Origin: Vreelandella arcis
Lineage (GTDB): Bacteria; Pseudomonadota; Gammaproteobacteria; Pseudomonadales; Halomonadaceae
NCBI RefSeq assembly: GCF_900103865.1
Contig: NZ_FNII01000021.1
Coordinates: forward strand, 1-52,679
Length of the DNA stretch: 52,679 bases
Reading direction: 5' to 3'
In this document: in pieces, positions 1 through 9,314 of the stretch
Numbering within the stretch: the first letter of the stretch is position 1
How the letters are laid out: each line of letters begins with the position of its first letter
Notes under the pieces: generated by a model
Seen by the model: the letters and a program-made list of their open reading frames with translations, nothing else
The model's database searches: none
Told to the model about the DNA's origin: nothing
Position numbers and translations under genes: made by a program

Positions 1-232
1 TTTAAGATCGATGTGGTTCTTACCTGCCACCCGAAAGTGACAGAAGCGAACCAAGCTTGGCTCAAGGTTCAAACGAATTCATTCAAACTGTTGTTTGCAT
101 GACCGCTTGCCTTGATATTCGGTGATTTATCACCCTCATCGGCAAGCGCCCACATGAATTACCTGATCAAATTATTAAAGAGCAATCGCTTGCGGGCCGA
201 TACAACATGACGTGGCCGCTGCTGAGCGAGGA
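1..232 (-). other. rRNA operon leader (upstream of 16S rRNA, outside window)
   Basis: Read on the minus strand, this stretch starts just downstream of a strong promoter, carries a boxA antitermination element and continues to the window edge. Its last bases (reverse complement of 1-10) read like the junction that normally precedes the 16S 5' end. The distance from boxA to base 1 (about 170 nt) fits a 16S leader. I infer that the 16S gene begins immediately left of base 1. No 16S sequence itself is present, and the small open frames here are not real genes. Confidence 0.85.
169..184 (-). promoter_or_regulatory. boxA antitermination site of the rrn leader
   Basis: The minus strand reads TGCTCTTTAATAATTT, nearly identical to the boxA of enterobacterial rrn leaders (TGCTCTTTAACAATTT). 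In that family boxA in the nascent RNA binds NusB/NusE and makes rRNA transcription resistant to Rho. Its position between the promoter and the window edge fits that role. Confidence 0.88.
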
Positions 233-238
233 AGACGT

Positions 239-266
239 ATTCTACGTACTTCGCTGTGCTTGTCAA
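239..266 (-). promoter_or_regulatory. rrn promoter (sigma-70)
   Basis: On the minus strand a perfect -35 TTGACA (261-266) is followed after 16 nt by a -10 TAGAAT (239-244). The short 16-nt spacer is typical of rRNA P1 promoters. It lies about 55 nt upstream of the boxA element, so the assignment to the rRNA operon is firm. The pyrB gene diverges from it. Confidence 0.85.
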
Positions 267-541
267 TCACTGATTGGCAGAAGCGAAGGAAATAATCGAC
301 CTGCTTTTCCTTCCAGCTATATGCCTAACCACCTGACAAACCAAGGTTTTTACACCTCATCCACCACTGGCAACGCCGTGCGTCCCCGGCAGCGGATGCG
401 TACTTTACGGCTTCACAGCCTCGTTGGCAAGGGCTTGAGGGAAAAGTTTTATCATCGATAATATTGAGCTTTAAAAGCGCTTCGGCGACAGCTTGGTTGG
501 CAGTTACACTAGCGTCATCTACATCCCTGCCGAGGTCCGCG

Positions 542-1567
542 ATGAGCCAGCATTTGTTAACTGTCGATTCATTAAGCCGCGAGAGCGTTGACCACCTACT
601 TCGCGTTGCTGCGCGTATGGAGCCCATTGCCAGCCGCCGTCAAGTCACACGGGTGCTGGAAGGCGCGGTGCTTGGCAACCTGTTCTTTGAAGCCAGCACG
701 CGTACCCGAGTGAGCTTTAACGCTGCGTTTTGTCGATTAGGCGGTAGTGTATGTGACACCACCGGCTTTACCTTCTCTTCCATGGCTAAGGGCGAGTCGC
801 TTTACGACACTAGCCGGGTAATGAGCGGGTACTGCGATGCCATCGTCATGCGCCATCCCGACCAAGGCTCAGTCGCCGAATTTGCCGCCGCGACGAATGT
901 GCCCGTAATTAACGGCGGGGATGGCCCAGGCGAACACCCGAGCCAGGCGTTACTTGATCTCTATACCATCGACAAAGAGTTCCACCGCTTGGGCAAGTCA
1001 CTCAGTGGAGCGCATATTCTGCTCACCGGGGACTTAAAATACGGCCGCACTGTCCACTCATTGGTTAAGCTCTTATCGCTGTATGATCCGCTGCGCATTA
1101 CCTTGGCATCCCCGCCGGGGCTTGAGATGCCCTCAACGCTGATTGACTTAGTGGCGTCTCGCGGACACCGCATAGAACAGCGCGAATCGCTGGCAAACGA
1201 CTTTTCTGATTTAGACGTGGTGTACGCTACGCGCATTCAAAAGGAACGCTTTACCGATGAGATGAACGAAAGCTTCCAGGGGCTTTCCGATGATTTTATG
1301 GTCAATCGAGACTTTCTCGACCAGCGCTGCAACCAAAGCACAATTGTGATGCACCCGTTACCCCGGGATAGTCGCCCCGGAGCCAATGACTTGAATGTGG
1401 ATCTTAACGGCGACCCGCGCCTAGCGATTTTTCGCCAAACCGATAACGGCATTCCGATGCGAATGGCCATTTTTGCCACGCTATTGCAAGTCGATACGTT
1501 GATAGAACAACAGCTGCGTCCGGCACGCTGGTTTGTGCCGTCACAAATCGGCACCCTGGATCGCTGA
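542..1567 (+). CDS. pyrB: Aspartate carbamoyltransferase catalytic chain
   Basis: Condenses carbamoyl phosphate with L-aspartate, the committed step of cytosolic pyrimidine synthesis. The 341-residue protein carries the carbamoyl-phosphate loop STRTR at residues 52-56, the 80s-loop lysine in AKGES (Lys83), MRHP at 103-106 and HPLPR near the C terminus, all family hallmarks. The ATG at 542 was chosen because it aligns with the usual N terminus; the frame is open upstream to 464 but that extension looks unlike any PyrB. No pyrI regulatory subunit gene or pyrC-like partner follows, and the next gene converges on it. It is divergent from the rRNA promoter. No leader attenuator was recognised. Confidence 0.95.
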   Translation: MSQHLLTVDSLSRESVDHLLRVAARMEPIASRRQVTRVLEGAVLGNLFFEASTRTRVSFNAAFCRLGGSVCDTTGFTFSSMAKGESLYDTSRVMSGYCDAIVMRHPDQGSVAEFAAATNVPVINGGDGPGEHPSQALLDLYTIDKEFHRLGKSLSGAHILLTGDLKYGRTVHSLVKLLSLYDPLRITLASPPGLEMPSTLIDLVASRGHRIEQRESLANDFSDLDVVYATRIQKERFTDEMNESFQGLSDDFMVNRDFLDQRCNQSTIVMHPLPRDSRPGANDLNVDLNGDPRLAIFRQTDNGIPMRMAIFATLLQVDTLIEQQLRPARWFVPSQIGTLDR

Positions 1568-1582
1568 GTTGGATGACGGTCG

Positions 1583-2038
1583 CTACAGCGATGTGCGCCC
1601 ACCGGGAAGCCCTTCCTGGTGGGCGAACCATCCTTCCAGAATAAGCACCGCCGCAATACCGTCGACGCTCTCTTCTCGATAATTGCCGCGATGGCCTGCC
1701 GCCTGAGCAATGTGTTTGGCTTCACGCGTAGAGCCACGCTCGTCGACCATTTCGCAGGGTGTGCCAAAACGTCCGTGGAGTCGATTGCCAAATTTACGCG
1801 CACGCGTACTCATGGCCGACTCCGTGCCGTCCATGTTGAGCGGCAACCCCACCACAAACAGATCGGGTTGCCACTCCTCGACCAGGCGCGTGACGAGGTT
1901 CCAATCGGGAATGCCGTCGCGGGCGGTGAGCGGCGCAAGCTCGCGGCCGCTTTTAAGCAGCTCATTTCCCACCGCCACGCCTATACGCCGCGTACCAAAA
2001 TCGAACGCCAGCAGCAGACGCTGACCACTATCAGCCAT
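1583..2038 (-). CDS. ruvX: RuvX/YqgF family RNase H-fold nuclease (pre-16S rRNA processing)
   Basis: A 151-residue RNase H-fold protein of the RuvX/YqgF family, implicated in maturation of the 16S rRNA 5' end and once proposed as an alternative Holliday-junction resolvase. Visible motifs are the acidic strand DFGTRRIG (Asp13), VGLPLNMDG (63-71), DERGST (99-104) and DGIAAVLILEGW (126-137), which supply the catalytic acidic residues. It begins 12 nt after the yqgE stop, so the two are probably co-transcribed, the classic gshB-yqgE-ruvX order. Its 3' end converges on pyrB with 15 nt between the stops. Confidence 0.95.
   Translation of the reverse strand: MADSGQRLLLAFDFGTRRIGVAVGNELLKSGRELAPLTARDGIPDWNLVTRLVEEWQPDLFVVGLPLNMDGTESAMSTRARKFGNRLHGRFGTPCEMVDERGSTREAKHIAQAAGHRGNYREESVDGIAAVLILEGWFAHQEGLPGGRTSL
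1597..1624. other. Strong hairpin at the pyrB/ruvX convergent junction
   Basis: GCCCACCGGGAAG (1597-1609) pairs with CTTCCTGGTGGGC (1612-1624) with one G-U wobble. It lies inside the last codons of ruvX and about 30 nt beyond the pyrB stop. There is no T-run on the plus side, so it is not a standard intrinsic terminator; it may stabilise the pyrB mRNA end or act as a pause. Function is inferred only from position. Confidence 0.35.
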
Positions 2039-2050
2039 TGCGCTCGGCCA

Positions 2051-2608
2051 TTACGCGTGCCCTGCATCACGGGTCATCAGGTTAAGATCGACCCCGAGAA
2101 TGCCTGCCGCGGCGGCAAGACGTTCAGCGGGGGGTGTGTCGAAGAGTACCGAGGCTTGGCCTTCCACGGTCAGCCACGCATTTTCTTTCAGTTCCTCTTC
2201 AATCTGACCCACTTCCCAACCGGCACAGCCTAGACAGACCAGGAACTGTTCTGGGCCTTCGCCGTTCGCCAGTGCCTGAAGGATATCCATCGACGTGGTC
2301 AGCGAAATGCCATCTTCGACCTGAAGACTCGAGTCCCATGCTTGGCTATCGCCCGTATGAAGGATAAAACCACGATCTTTATGCATCGGCCCACCGTAAT
2401 AAACGGGTGCATTGCGGTGCGGGCTGTCATCACCACCTAGCTCCAGCTGTTCAAACAGCGCATCGAGGGTGATCTCCAGCGGCCGATTAGCTATTACGCC
2501 CATACAGCCATTGTGGTCATGGTCGCAGAGATATATGAGGCTTCCCGCAAAATTGGGGTCATCTTGGTGCGGCATGGCCATCAAAAAATGATGCTTTAAA
2601 CTATGCAT
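2051..2608 (-). CDS. yqgE: YqgE/AlgH family protein (UPF0301)
   Basis: A 185-residue cytosolic protein of the YqgE/AlgH family whose biochemical role is unsettled. It shows the family's N-terminal pattern (HHFLMAMP, then FAGSLIYLCDHDHNG and GVIANRP, residues 6-43), the central GGPMHKDRGFILH segment and VCLGCAGWEVGQIEEE near 123-138. The ATG at 2608 is preceded on the minus strand by a good ribosome-binding site (AGGAGA). It lies between gshB and ruvX, the common gammaproteobacterial order. AlgH was named as an alginate regulator in Pseudomonas, but nothing here supports a specific target. Confidence 0.95.
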   Translation of the reverse strand: MHSLKHHFLMAMPHQDDPNFAGSLIYLCDHDHNGCMGVIANRPLEITLDALFEQLELGGDDSPHRNAPVYYGGPMHKDRGFILHTGDSQAWDSSLQVEDGISLTTSMDILQALANGEGPEQFLVCLGCAGWEVGQIEEELKENAWLTVEGQASVLFDTPPAERLAAAAGILGVDLNLMTRDAGHA

Positions 2609-2695
2609 GCGTCTCCTGCGGCCCGCTAATTATCAACAGCCGGCCTAAAAATCAATAAATAATGCGCGCCAGTACGTTACGTTACCGAAGATGAC

Positions 2696-3655
2696 TTACG
2701 AGGCAAGCCGGCGCTCTATGGCATCGAGTAGTAGCCCTGCGATATCAGTGCCACGCTGATCGTCGATTTCTCGCACGCAGGTTGGGCTCGTCACGTTAAT
2801 TTCAGTGATGTAATCGCCGATGACATCCAGGCCGACAAACATCAGCCCTTTTTCGCGGATCATAGGCTGCACCTGCTGGATAAGCCAGTGATCGCGCTCG
2901 GTCAGTTCACGACTCACACCGCGTCCGCCAGCGGCGAGGTTGCCTCGCGTTTCTCCCGCCGAGGGGATGCGCGCCAGCCCATAAGGCACCGGCTCGCCAT
3001 CCACCAGTAAAATCCGCGTATCGCCTTCCTTGATAGCCGGCAGATAGCGCTGTGCCATTATCTGACGCTGACCACGCAAGGTCAGTTGCTCAATCACCGC
3101 GCCGATATTGCGACCTTCTGGACCAATATGAAAGATGCCGGTGCCGCCCATGCCATCAAGCGGCTTAAAGATCACATCGCCATGCTCAGCGTGAAAGGCA
3201 CGCAGCACATCAGCGCGACTGGCGACCAGCGTTGGTGCACAGCACTGAGGAAATTGTTGGGCAAACAGCTTTTCATTGCACTGCAAAAGCGCGGCTGTTG
3301 GATTAACAATGAATACGCCTTCTCGCTCAGCGAACCCGAGCAGATGAACCGCATTGGTAAATTCAGCGTCCACCGGCGGATCCTTACGCATCAGTACCGC
3401 ATCTAATTCGGCCATCGGCCGAGCGGAAGGTTCACCTAAGTCGTACCAGTGATTAGGGTCACGGTGCACCGTTAAAGGCCGCATGCGCGCGTAGGCTTGG
3501 CCCGCATTCAAGAAAAGATCTTCCTGCTCCATATAATGCAGGGTATAACCACGCTCCTGAGAGGCCCATAGCATGGCCATGGTGGTATCTTTCTTGTAAG
3601 CGATATCGCTGATGGGATCCATCACGACACCAAGATGCACTGTTGACTGACTCAT
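2696..3655 (-). CDS. gshB: Glutathione synthetase
   Basis: ATP-dependent ligation of gamma-glutamylcysteine to glycine, the second step of glutathione synthesis in the cytosol. The protein (319 residues from ATG 3655) has the GshB N-terminal domain (VVMDPISDIAYKKDTTMAML) and the ATP-grasp core: VIFKPLDGMGGTGIF in the middle, IKEGDTRILLVDGEP, and the C-terminal LMFVGLDVIGDYITEINVTSPT with metal-binding Glu/Asn. An alternative ATG at 3670 adds five residues; neither has a clear ribosome-binding site. It heads the gshB-yqgE-ruvX set. The 87-nt gap to yqgE contains nothing recognised. Confidence 0.96.
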   Translation of the reverse strand: MSQSTVHLGVVMDPISDIAYKKDTTMAMLWASQERGYTLHYMEQEDLFLNAGQAYARMRPLTVHRDPNHWYDLGEPSARPMAELDAVLMRKDPPVDAEFTNAVHLLGFAEREGVFIVNPTAALLQCNEKLFAQQFPQCCAPTLVASRADVLRAFHAEHGDVIFKPLDGMGGTGIFHIGPEGRNIGAVIEQLTLRGQRQIMAQRYLPAIKEGDTRILLVDGEPVPYGLARIPSAGETRGNLAAGGRGVSRELTERDHWLIQQVQPMIREKGLMFVGLDVIGDYITEINVTSPTCVREIDDQRGTDIAGLLLDAIERRLAS

Positions 3656-3731
3656 CGGGTCAAAATCCATACAATAATAATTTGGTGAGCAGTATGCCGT
3701 ACTGCCTCGTCGGCTCCAACCGCTAGCCGTA

Positions 3732-4424
3732 TCAGTCGCTGAGAGCGCCCGGCACTAAACGTATTGCGTCGGGCTCCAAGGTGATCAACTGCTGCTTATA
3801 TAGGCGACCAATAGCCTGTTTATAGGCGCTTTTACTGACGCCCAAGCGCGCCTTGATATCGTGAGCAGCACTTTTATCACCTAATGCTAAGTAACCACCG
3901 CTTTCGCGTAATGCTTGGAGCACTTTATCGCCCACCACATCCAATCGTGCAGCGCCAGGCGGCAAGAGCGAAATATCTAGACGACCGTCTTCGCGGCGCT
4001 GCTTGACGTAGCCCGTTAGCGACTGGCCGCGCCGCAACGGCTGGCTAATATCGTCCTGATAGATCAACCCCCAGTAACGGTGATTAACCACCACTTTCAT
4101 TCCCAGGTCGGTACGGTCAGCCACCACAACTGAAACCGGTTCACCCGTCTCCAACGCCCAGGCATCATCGGTTAAAAAACGATCAAGGCGCATTGTCGCC
4201 ACGGGGCGGCCCTGATCATCCTGGTAGAGCATAACCAACACTCGCTTACCTGGATCGGGGCGAAAGCGCTGCTCACTGTAAGGCAATAACACATCTTTGG
4301 GCTGACCCCAGCGCAAAAAAGCCCCGGTGTTGTTGACGGTGGTCACCGTCAAGTACGCCACTTCACCCAATTGGGCAGACGCATCGCTAGCAGAGCGTGG
4401 AAAGGAATCTGGCTCACGGACCAT
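3732..4424 (-). CDS. CvfB/YitL family S1-domain RNA-binding protein
   Basis: Resembles the CvfB/YitL family of cytosolic RNA-binding proteins built from tandem S1-like domains with a C-terminal winged helix. The 230-residue product has an S1-type start (LGEVAYLTVTTVNNTGAFLRWG), a second S1-like segment (GEPVSVVVADRTDLGMKVVVN), the linker GYVKQRREDGRLDISLLPPG and a wHTH-like C terminus (KARLGVSKSAYKQAIGRLYKQQLI). The start at 4424 has an AAGGA ribosome-binding site; an upstream frame to 4499 looks non-coding. In Gram-positives CvfB affects virulence and RNA-level regulation; its role in this lineage is unknown. It stands alone between gshB and rsmE. Confidence 0.85.
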   Translation of the reverse strand: MVREPDSFPRSASDASAQLGEVAYLTVTTVNNTGAFLRWGQPKDVLLPYSEQRFRPDPGKRVLVMLYQDDQGRPVATMRLDRFLTDDAWALETGEPVSVVVADRTDLGMKVVVNHRYWGLIYQDDISQPLRRGQSLTGYVKQRREDGRLDISLLPPGAARLDVVGDKVLQALRESGGYLALGDKSAAHDIKARLGVSKSAYKQAIGRLYKQQLITLEPDAIRLVPGALSD

Positions 4425-4560
4425 AGGTACCGTCCTTACAGTAAATAGGCCTTCATTATGATGCCTTGAATCGGTAAGGCAAAGCGTGTCGGATATCAAA
4501 GGATACAGCGGTCAACACCACCGCCTAGACTAAGCAGTGCAACGCATAGTTGGTAAGTGC

Positions 4561-5280
4561 TTACAAATCGCCGAAATAGTGTTGCAGAAGCGTCAATGCC
4601 ACCACGGGTGCAGTTTCGGTGCGCAACACCCGAGGGCCTAGAGTGAGCGGTGCGAACTCGGCCGCCAGGGCAGCGGCCACATCGTCTGGGCTAAGCCCGC
4701 CCTCAGGGCCAATCAACAGCGCCGCTTTCTCAGGGCGCGTCTCACGGTCGAAAATATGGCCAGTCGCTAAATGAAGCATTAAGCGCAGCGGCTCTTGACG
4801 CGCTTCAAGCCAGGCTTTAAGCGTTATAGGTGGATTGACGGGCGGCACGACGGCGCGTCCGCTCTGCTCACAAGCACTAGCCGCAACCGCCTGCCAATGG
4901 GCCAGCTTTTTTTCTTCCCGGTCGCCCTTTAAACGCACATCGCCGCGCTCGGTATACAGCGGTGTAATCGCTGCAACCCCCAACTCGACGGCCTTCTGAA
5001 TCGCGTAATCCATCCGGTCGCCTTTGGAAATCGCCTGGCCTAAATGCACCACCAGCGGTGACTCAACGCCGCCCGACCAAACGGCTTCTACGCGTGCAAC
5101 GGTACGCTTACGGCTGACGTCAACCAAGCGAACACCCGCCTCAACACCTTGGCCGTCGAATAGCACCAGCGGTGCGCTCTCGGCCAGGCGAAGCACACGT
5201 GTCACGTGCCGCGCCGGGCCTTCTGGCAACGCCACCTCGTCGCCTGGGCTAAACACCTCAGGCACGAAGAGGCGGGGCAT
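4561..5280 (-). CDS. rsmE: 16S rRNA m3U1498 methyltransferase
   Basis: SPOUT-class methyltransferase that methylates N3 of U1498 in 16S rRNA using S-adenosylmethionine. The 239-residue form starting at ATG 5280 (MPRLFVPE) matches the family N terminus; the longer frame to 5316 overlaps nothing useful and lacks a ribosome-binding site. It shows the PUA-like N-terminal domain, then KGDRMDYAIQKAVELGV, and the trefoil-knot cofactor motifs LLIGPEGGLSPDD and LGPRVLRTETAP near the C terminus. It lies 39 nt downstream of secB on the same strand. Confidence 0.95.
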   Translation of the reverse strand: MPRLFVPEVFSPGDEVALPEGPARHVTRVLRLAESAPLVLFDGQGVEAGVRLVDVSRKRTVARVEAVWSGGVESPLVVHLGQAISKGDRMDYAIQKAVELGVAAITPLYTERGDVRLKGDREEKKLAHWQAVAASACEQSGRAVVPPVNPPITLKAWLEARQEPLRLMLHLATGHIFDRETRPEKAALLIGPEGGLSPDDVAAALAAEFAPLTLGPRVLRTETAPVVALTLLQHYFGDL

Positions 5281-5319
5281 TTTGCCGTGAGCGGCGTACC
5301 AGTCGGCGGCGCGCATTGT

Positions 5320-5829
5320 TTAGTGGGTGTTCTCTTCGGCTTGGTTGGCTTGTTGTGCTTCGCGCTGCTTGCGCTGCGCATACATCGCTTCAAAATTCAC
5401 CGGTGCCAGCATCAGCGGCGGGAACCCGCCCCGGTTAACCAAGTTATCCACGCATTCACGAGCATAGGGAAACAGCAAGTTAGGGCAGAAAGCGCCTAAG
5501 GTCTGATCAAGCTGCGCGCCTTCGATACCGCTGATACGAAACAGGCCGGCCTGCTCGACTTCCGCCAGAAAAGACGTCGTACCGGTTTCGTTATCGTTAA
5601 CCTGCGCCGTCACTTTGACGACGACTTCGTATTGGTCATCGGCAATTTTTTTGCTGCTGGTGTTGAGGTCGAGGCTGACCTTAGGCTTAAACGACTGCTG
5701 AAATACCGACGGCGAGTTGGGCGCTTCAAACGAGATATCTTTTACATAAATGCGCTGCAGCGAGAACTTAAGCTGCGGTTTTTCATCGGTTTGCGCGCCG
5801 GCCTGCGGGGTGCTGTTATCTTCCGCCAT
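5320..5829 (-). CDS. secB: Protein-export chaperone SecB
   Basis: Tetrameric cytosolic chaperone that holds unfolded precursors and delivers them to SecA. The 169-residue protein is of typical length with hallmark segments FSLQRIYVKDISFEAPNSP (about 23-41), FLAEVEQAGLFRI, and CPNLLFPYARECVDNLVNRGGFPPLMLAPVNF near the C terminus. The acidic N-terminal extension of about 20 residues is common in halophilic relatives. The ATG at 5829 is preceded by GGAG. It is followed downstream by rsmE and preceded by a rhodanese gene, reproducing the yibN-secB neighbourhood of enterobacteria. Confidence 0.97.
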   Translation of the reverse strand: MAEDNSTPQAGAQTDEKPQLKFSLQRIYVKDISFEAPNSPSVFQQSFKPKVSLDLNTSSKKIADDQYEVVVKVTAQVNDNETGTTSFLAEVEQAGLFRISGIEGAQLDQTLGAFCPNLLFPYARECVDNLVNRGGFPPLMLAPVNFEAMYAQRKQREAQQANQAEENTH

Positions 5830-5900
5830 GGGAGAACTCCTTATTGTTAATACAATCGGTTATGCAATGGTTCATGCAATGAATAGAATACACGCTGCGC

Positions 5901-6323
5901 TTACTTTTTAACCACCGGAAGGCCGTCGCCCTGCCACTGCGCCATGCCGCCCTTCAGTTTAAAGGCGCGCTCAAAACCTGCTTTAGCAAGCTTTGTTTGG
6001 GCAGCACCTGAGCTTTGTCCGTGTTTACACACCACAATGATCGGCTTGTCTTTTACTTTGTTCAGCTCATTCATGCGGCTATCAAGGCTGCTCTGGGGGA
6101 TGTTGCGCGCACCCGCGATATGCCCCGTTTTAAAATCTTTACTTTCACGGATATCCAATACTACGGCGTCTTCACGATTAATAAGTTGAGTAGCCTCGGA
6201 GGCCGTCAACGCATGGGTTGAAGCGCTGCGTGTTTCATAAATAATCCACGCTATTAGCGCTAGCAAAAACGCCCCCACTAACAGGGGATGATTCATTACG
6301 AATTCGAACAGCTGATCGATCAT
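5901..6323 (-). CDS. Membrane-anchored rhodanese-like protein (YibN-like)
   Basis: A 140-residue protein with one N-terminal membrane helix (about residues 13-29, LLVGAFLLALIAWIIYE) followed by a single rhodanese domain facing the cytosol or periplasm. The active-site loop is CKHGQSSG with Cys99; DIRE and GHIAGARNIP are the usual CH2A-type motifs. It matches YibN of enterobacteria, which lies next to secB there too. Likely a sulfurtransferase or persulfide carrier; the substrate is unknown. It diverges from gpmI, so 6324-6526 should carry promoters for both directions, though none stands out. Confidence 0.9.
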   Translation of the reverse strand: MIDQLFEFVMNHPLLVGAFLLALIAWIIYETRSASTHALTASEATQLINREDAVVLDIRESKDFKTGHIAGARNIPQSSLDSRMNELNKVKDKPIIVVCKHGQSSGAAQTKLAKAGFERAFKLKGGMAQWQGDGLPVVKK

Positions 6324-6526
6324 CGCGACACAATCTCTTGGTCAATGCGGAAAAAAGCGGCGTTGCCACCCTCAAAACGCAACAAGTATACACGTCTAGC
6401 GGGGCAGCGCGCAGGCCTTCGCCATGACGCTTAGCCACTGGCTGCGTTATGATGCCCCAAGCATGCGTTGGTCGCGACCCCGATCCGCCTTTCGGCGCTC
6501 GGCTTGTCACTTACCAGGAGAATTTT

Positions 6527-8092
6527 ATGGACACTACACGCACTCCCCGCCCCGTCGCGCTGGTTATTTTAGATGGCTACGGCCATAACCCCGACAGCGC
6601 GCACAATGCGGTAGCCGCCGCCAACACCCCGGTGATGGATAAGCTCTGGGCCGACCGCCCCCACGCCTTTGTTCACACGGATGGACGCCATGTAGGGTTG
6701 CCTGACGGACAGATGGGCAACTCAGAAGTCGGCCACATGAATATCGGTGCTGGGCGCATTGTTTACCAAGACTTCACCCGCATCATCAAAGCGATTGAAG
6801 ACGGCGATCTAGACACTATCGACGTGCTTACCCAGCCCATCGACGAGGCGGTGGCCAATGGGCACGCCGTGCACCTACTAGGATTACTGTCGCCAGGCGG
6901 CGTCCACAGCCATGAAGACCACTTCATTGCCATGGCCGAGCTGGCCGCCCGCCGTGGCGCCCAGCGCATCTACGTGCATGCCTTTTTAGACGGTCGCGAT
7001 ATGCCGCCGCAAAGTGCACTGCGCTCCATCGAGCGCGCCAACGCCCGCTTGGCTGAGCTGGTTGGGGCCGACAACGGTTTTGTCGCATCGATCATTGGGC
7101 GCTTTTTCGCCATGGATAGGGACAACCGCTGGGAGCGCGTTGAACAAGCCTACCGCTTACTCACAGACGGTCATGCCGAGTATTATGCAACTAGCGCCGA
7201 ATCGGCCCTGCGCGATGCCTACGAGCGTGGTGAAACCGACGAATTCGTCTCTGCCAGCAGCATACCGCTTAGCGATAACCCCATCACGTTACAGGATGGC
7301 GACGCGGCGATTTTTCTTAACTTCCGCTCGGATCGCGCTCGCGAACTGACTCGCGCATTTGTCGAGCCTGACTTCAGCGGCTTCAAGCGCCGCGAGTACC
7401 CCAAGCTCGCGGGTGACGGACTGGTCATGATGACCCAGTACGCGGCAGATATTCCCGCGCCTGCCGCCTTCCCACCCAGCGATCTACACGACACCCTGGG
7501 CGAAGTGGTGGCCAAACGCGGCTTAACTCAGCTGCGCATTGCCGAAACCGAGAAATACCCCCACGTCACCTTCTTCTTTTCAGGCGGCAACGAAGCCGAG
7601 TATGACGGCGAGGAGCGCATCCTCGTTCCATCCCCGCGGGATGTGAAAACCTACGACGAAAAGCCCGAAATGAGCGCCTTTGAGATTACCGACAAACTCG
7701 TCGACGCTATTGATAGCGGTCGCTTTGATCTCATGGTGTGCAACTACGCCAACGGTGACATGGTCGGCCACACCGGTGATTTTGACGCCGCCGTCAAAGC
7801 CATTGAAACCGTCGATACCTGCGTTGGCCGCGTGGTTGAGGCGATTGAGCGAGCGGGTGGGGCCTGCCTGATTACCGCCGACCACGGCAATGCCGAACAG
7901 ATGGTCCACCCCGAAACCGGCGCGCCGCAAACCGCCCACACCACCTTTATGGTGCCGCTGATTTATGTGGGTGAGCGTTCTGGACAGTTAGCCGATGGCC
8001 GCCTGTGTGATCTGGCACCGACACTGCTGACCATGATGAACCAAGACGTTCCTCAAGCGATGACGGGCCAACCACTGATTACTTTCGGTTAA
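6527..8092 (+). CDS. gpmI: 2,3-bisphosphoglycerate-independent phosphoglycerate mutase
   Basis: Interconverts 3- and 2-phosphoglycerate in glycolysis/gluconeogenesis using two Mn ions and a phosphoserine. The 521-residue protein has [10 protein letters not shown] at 13-22, the nucleophile loop GNSEVGHMN (Ser66), [11 protein letters not shown] near 150, and the metal motifs [12 protein letters not shown] and ADHGNAE in the C-terminal half. The start at 6527 is set by the ribosome-binding site CCAGGAG at 6514-6520; the frame is open 78 nt further upstream but that part is not family-like. The gpmI-envC-ctpA order is conserved among gammaproteobacteria. Confidence 0.97.
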   Translation: MDTTRTPRPVALVILDGYGHNPDSAHNAVAAANTPVMDKLWADRPHAFVHTDGRHVGLPDGQMGNSEVGHMNIGAGRIVYQDFTRIIKAIEDGDLDTIDVLTQPIDEAVANGHAVHLLGLLSPGGVHSHEDHFIAMAELAARRGAQRIYVHAFLDGRDMPPQSALRSIERANARLAELVGADNGFVASIIGRFFAMDRDNRWERVEQAYRLLTDGHAEYYATSAESALRDAYERGETDEFVSASSIPLSDNPITLQDGDAAIFLNFRSDRARELTRAFVEPDFSGFKRREYPKLAGDGLVMMTQYAADIPAPAAFPPSDLHDTLGEVVAKRGLTQLRIAETEKYPHVTFFFSGGNEAEYDGEERILVPSPRDVKTYDEKPEMSAFEITDKLVDAIDSGRFDLMVCNYANGDMVGHTGDFDAAVKAIETVDTCVGRVVEAIERAGGACLITADHGNAEQMVHPETGAPQTAHTTFMVPLIYVGERSGQLADGRLCDLAPTLLTMMNQDVPQAMTGQPLITFG

Positions 8093-8100
8093 TCTGCTTG

Positions 8101-9237
8101 ATGCAACGACTTTGCAGGCTTGCCGCTGGCGTCGCCTTATTGTATGTCGCCCATAGCGCGGCCCAACCAAGCGAAAACCAGGCGCGCCAGCAGCTGGATG
8201 ATATTGGCCAAGCCATTGAAGCGCTTTCCGAGCGTTTGAGCGAAACCGATGACGCTCGCGAAGGGGCCAAACGCGAGCTGCGAGAGGTTGAAACCGAGCT
8301 CGCTGACATCCACCAGCGGCTCGACCAACTACAGCGGGAACGCCGTCAGCTGAATGAAGAAACCACTCAGCTTCGGCAACACCGTGATCGCCTCCAAGCC
8401 GACCGCGAAGATCAGGCCGACGCCCTTGGCCAACAACTGGCGGCGCTATACCGACTAGGCCCGACGCCCCAACTCAAGCTGCTGTTGAATCAGGGCGACC
8501 CCGCCGAGCTTGACCGCATGCAAGCCTATTTAAACCGGCTGACCGAGGCCCGTCAGCAGCGTTTGACTGATATTGCGCGACTCGATAATGCGCTTGCCGA
8601 TACTCAAAAAGCGCTTGCCGAGCGCCAAGCACGCCTGGAGACGCTGGCCGAGGAGCTCGAAGCTGAAAGCGCACTGCTTGCCGAGCAAACCGAGGCGCGT
8701 CGTGGCGTGGTACAAACCCTTGATGACCGCTACGGCAGCGAGGCGGCGCGATTGGCCGACCTGAATAACGACCGCGAACAGGCCGAACGTCGGCTTCGCG
8801 AGATTCAGGCCGAGCTCGCGCGGCTTGACGAGCCTACTCCGACTACCCATATTGCGCGTACACAGGGTGATCTCCCCTGGCCCGTCCAGGGTAATATCAC
8901 AGCTGACTTTCAGCGCCGTGACGGCGTGCACTACAACGGCATCGTGATTCAGGCCGCAGCGGGAACCTCGGTGAACGCCGTCCACACCGGCCGGGTGGTG
9001 TTTGCCGACTGGATGCGCGGATTTGGTAACTTATTGATAATCGACCATGGCGACCAAATCATGACGTTGTACGCGCATCTACAGCAGTTTAATGCGCGAC
9101 CTGGTCAACAAGTATCGCGTGGCGATAGCATTGGCCGGGTAGGCGACAGCGGGGGTCAACCGCGAAACGCACTTTACTTTGAAGTTCGCCAAAGCGGTGA
9201 ACCAATTAACCCACAACGTTGGATTGCACGCCGCTGA
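8101..9237 (+). CDS. envC: EnvC-type murein hydrolase activator (degenerate LytM/M23)
   Basis: Periplasmic activator of cell-division amidases. An N-terminal signal segment (LCRLAAGVALLYVAHSAAQ) is followed by long coiled coil (about residues 25-250, rich in Glu, Arg, Gln) and a C-terminal LytM domain (about 265-378). The domain lacks the metal-ligand pattern of active endopeptidases: the usual HxGxD is HYNGIV, and the usual HxHFE reads LYFEVR. This loss is characteristic of EnvC, which activates AmiA/AmiB instead of cutting murein. The ATG at 8101 is preceded in frame by a TTG. It starts 8 nt after gpmI, so they form an operon with ctpA. Confidence 0.9.
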   Translation: MQRLCRLAAGVALLYVAHSAAQPSENQARQQLDDIGQAIEALSERLSETDDAREGAKRELREVETELADIHQRLDQLQRERRQLNEETTQLRQHRDRLQADREDQADALGQQLAALYRLGPTPQLKLLLNQGDPAELDRMQAYLNRLTEARQQRLTDIARLDNALADTQKALAERQARLETLAEELEAESALLAEQTEARRGVVQTLDDRYGSEAARLADLNNDREQAERRLREIQAELARLDEPTPTTHIARTQGDLPWPVQGNITADFQRRDGVHYNGIVIQAAAGTSVNAVHTGRVVFADWMRGFGNLLIIDHGDQIMTLYAHLQQFNARPGQQVSRGDSIGRVGDSGGQPRNALYFEVRQSGEPINPQRWIARR

Positions 9238-9314
9238 CGGGATAAGCTGAGTCATTATTGTTGTCACTTCGGGTAGCGGCGCGCGCTGCCCACCTATCGC
9301 TTCGCGGAGTCCGC

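Noticed and set aside
207..461. 84-codon plus-strand open frame at the left end
   Set aside because: It lies across the rRNA promoter and its upstream sequence on the opposite strand, and its translation shows no family-like pattern.
1619..2233. 204-codon plus-strand frame
   Set aside because: It is the antisense shadow of ruvX and yqgE, both well-supported families on the minus strand.
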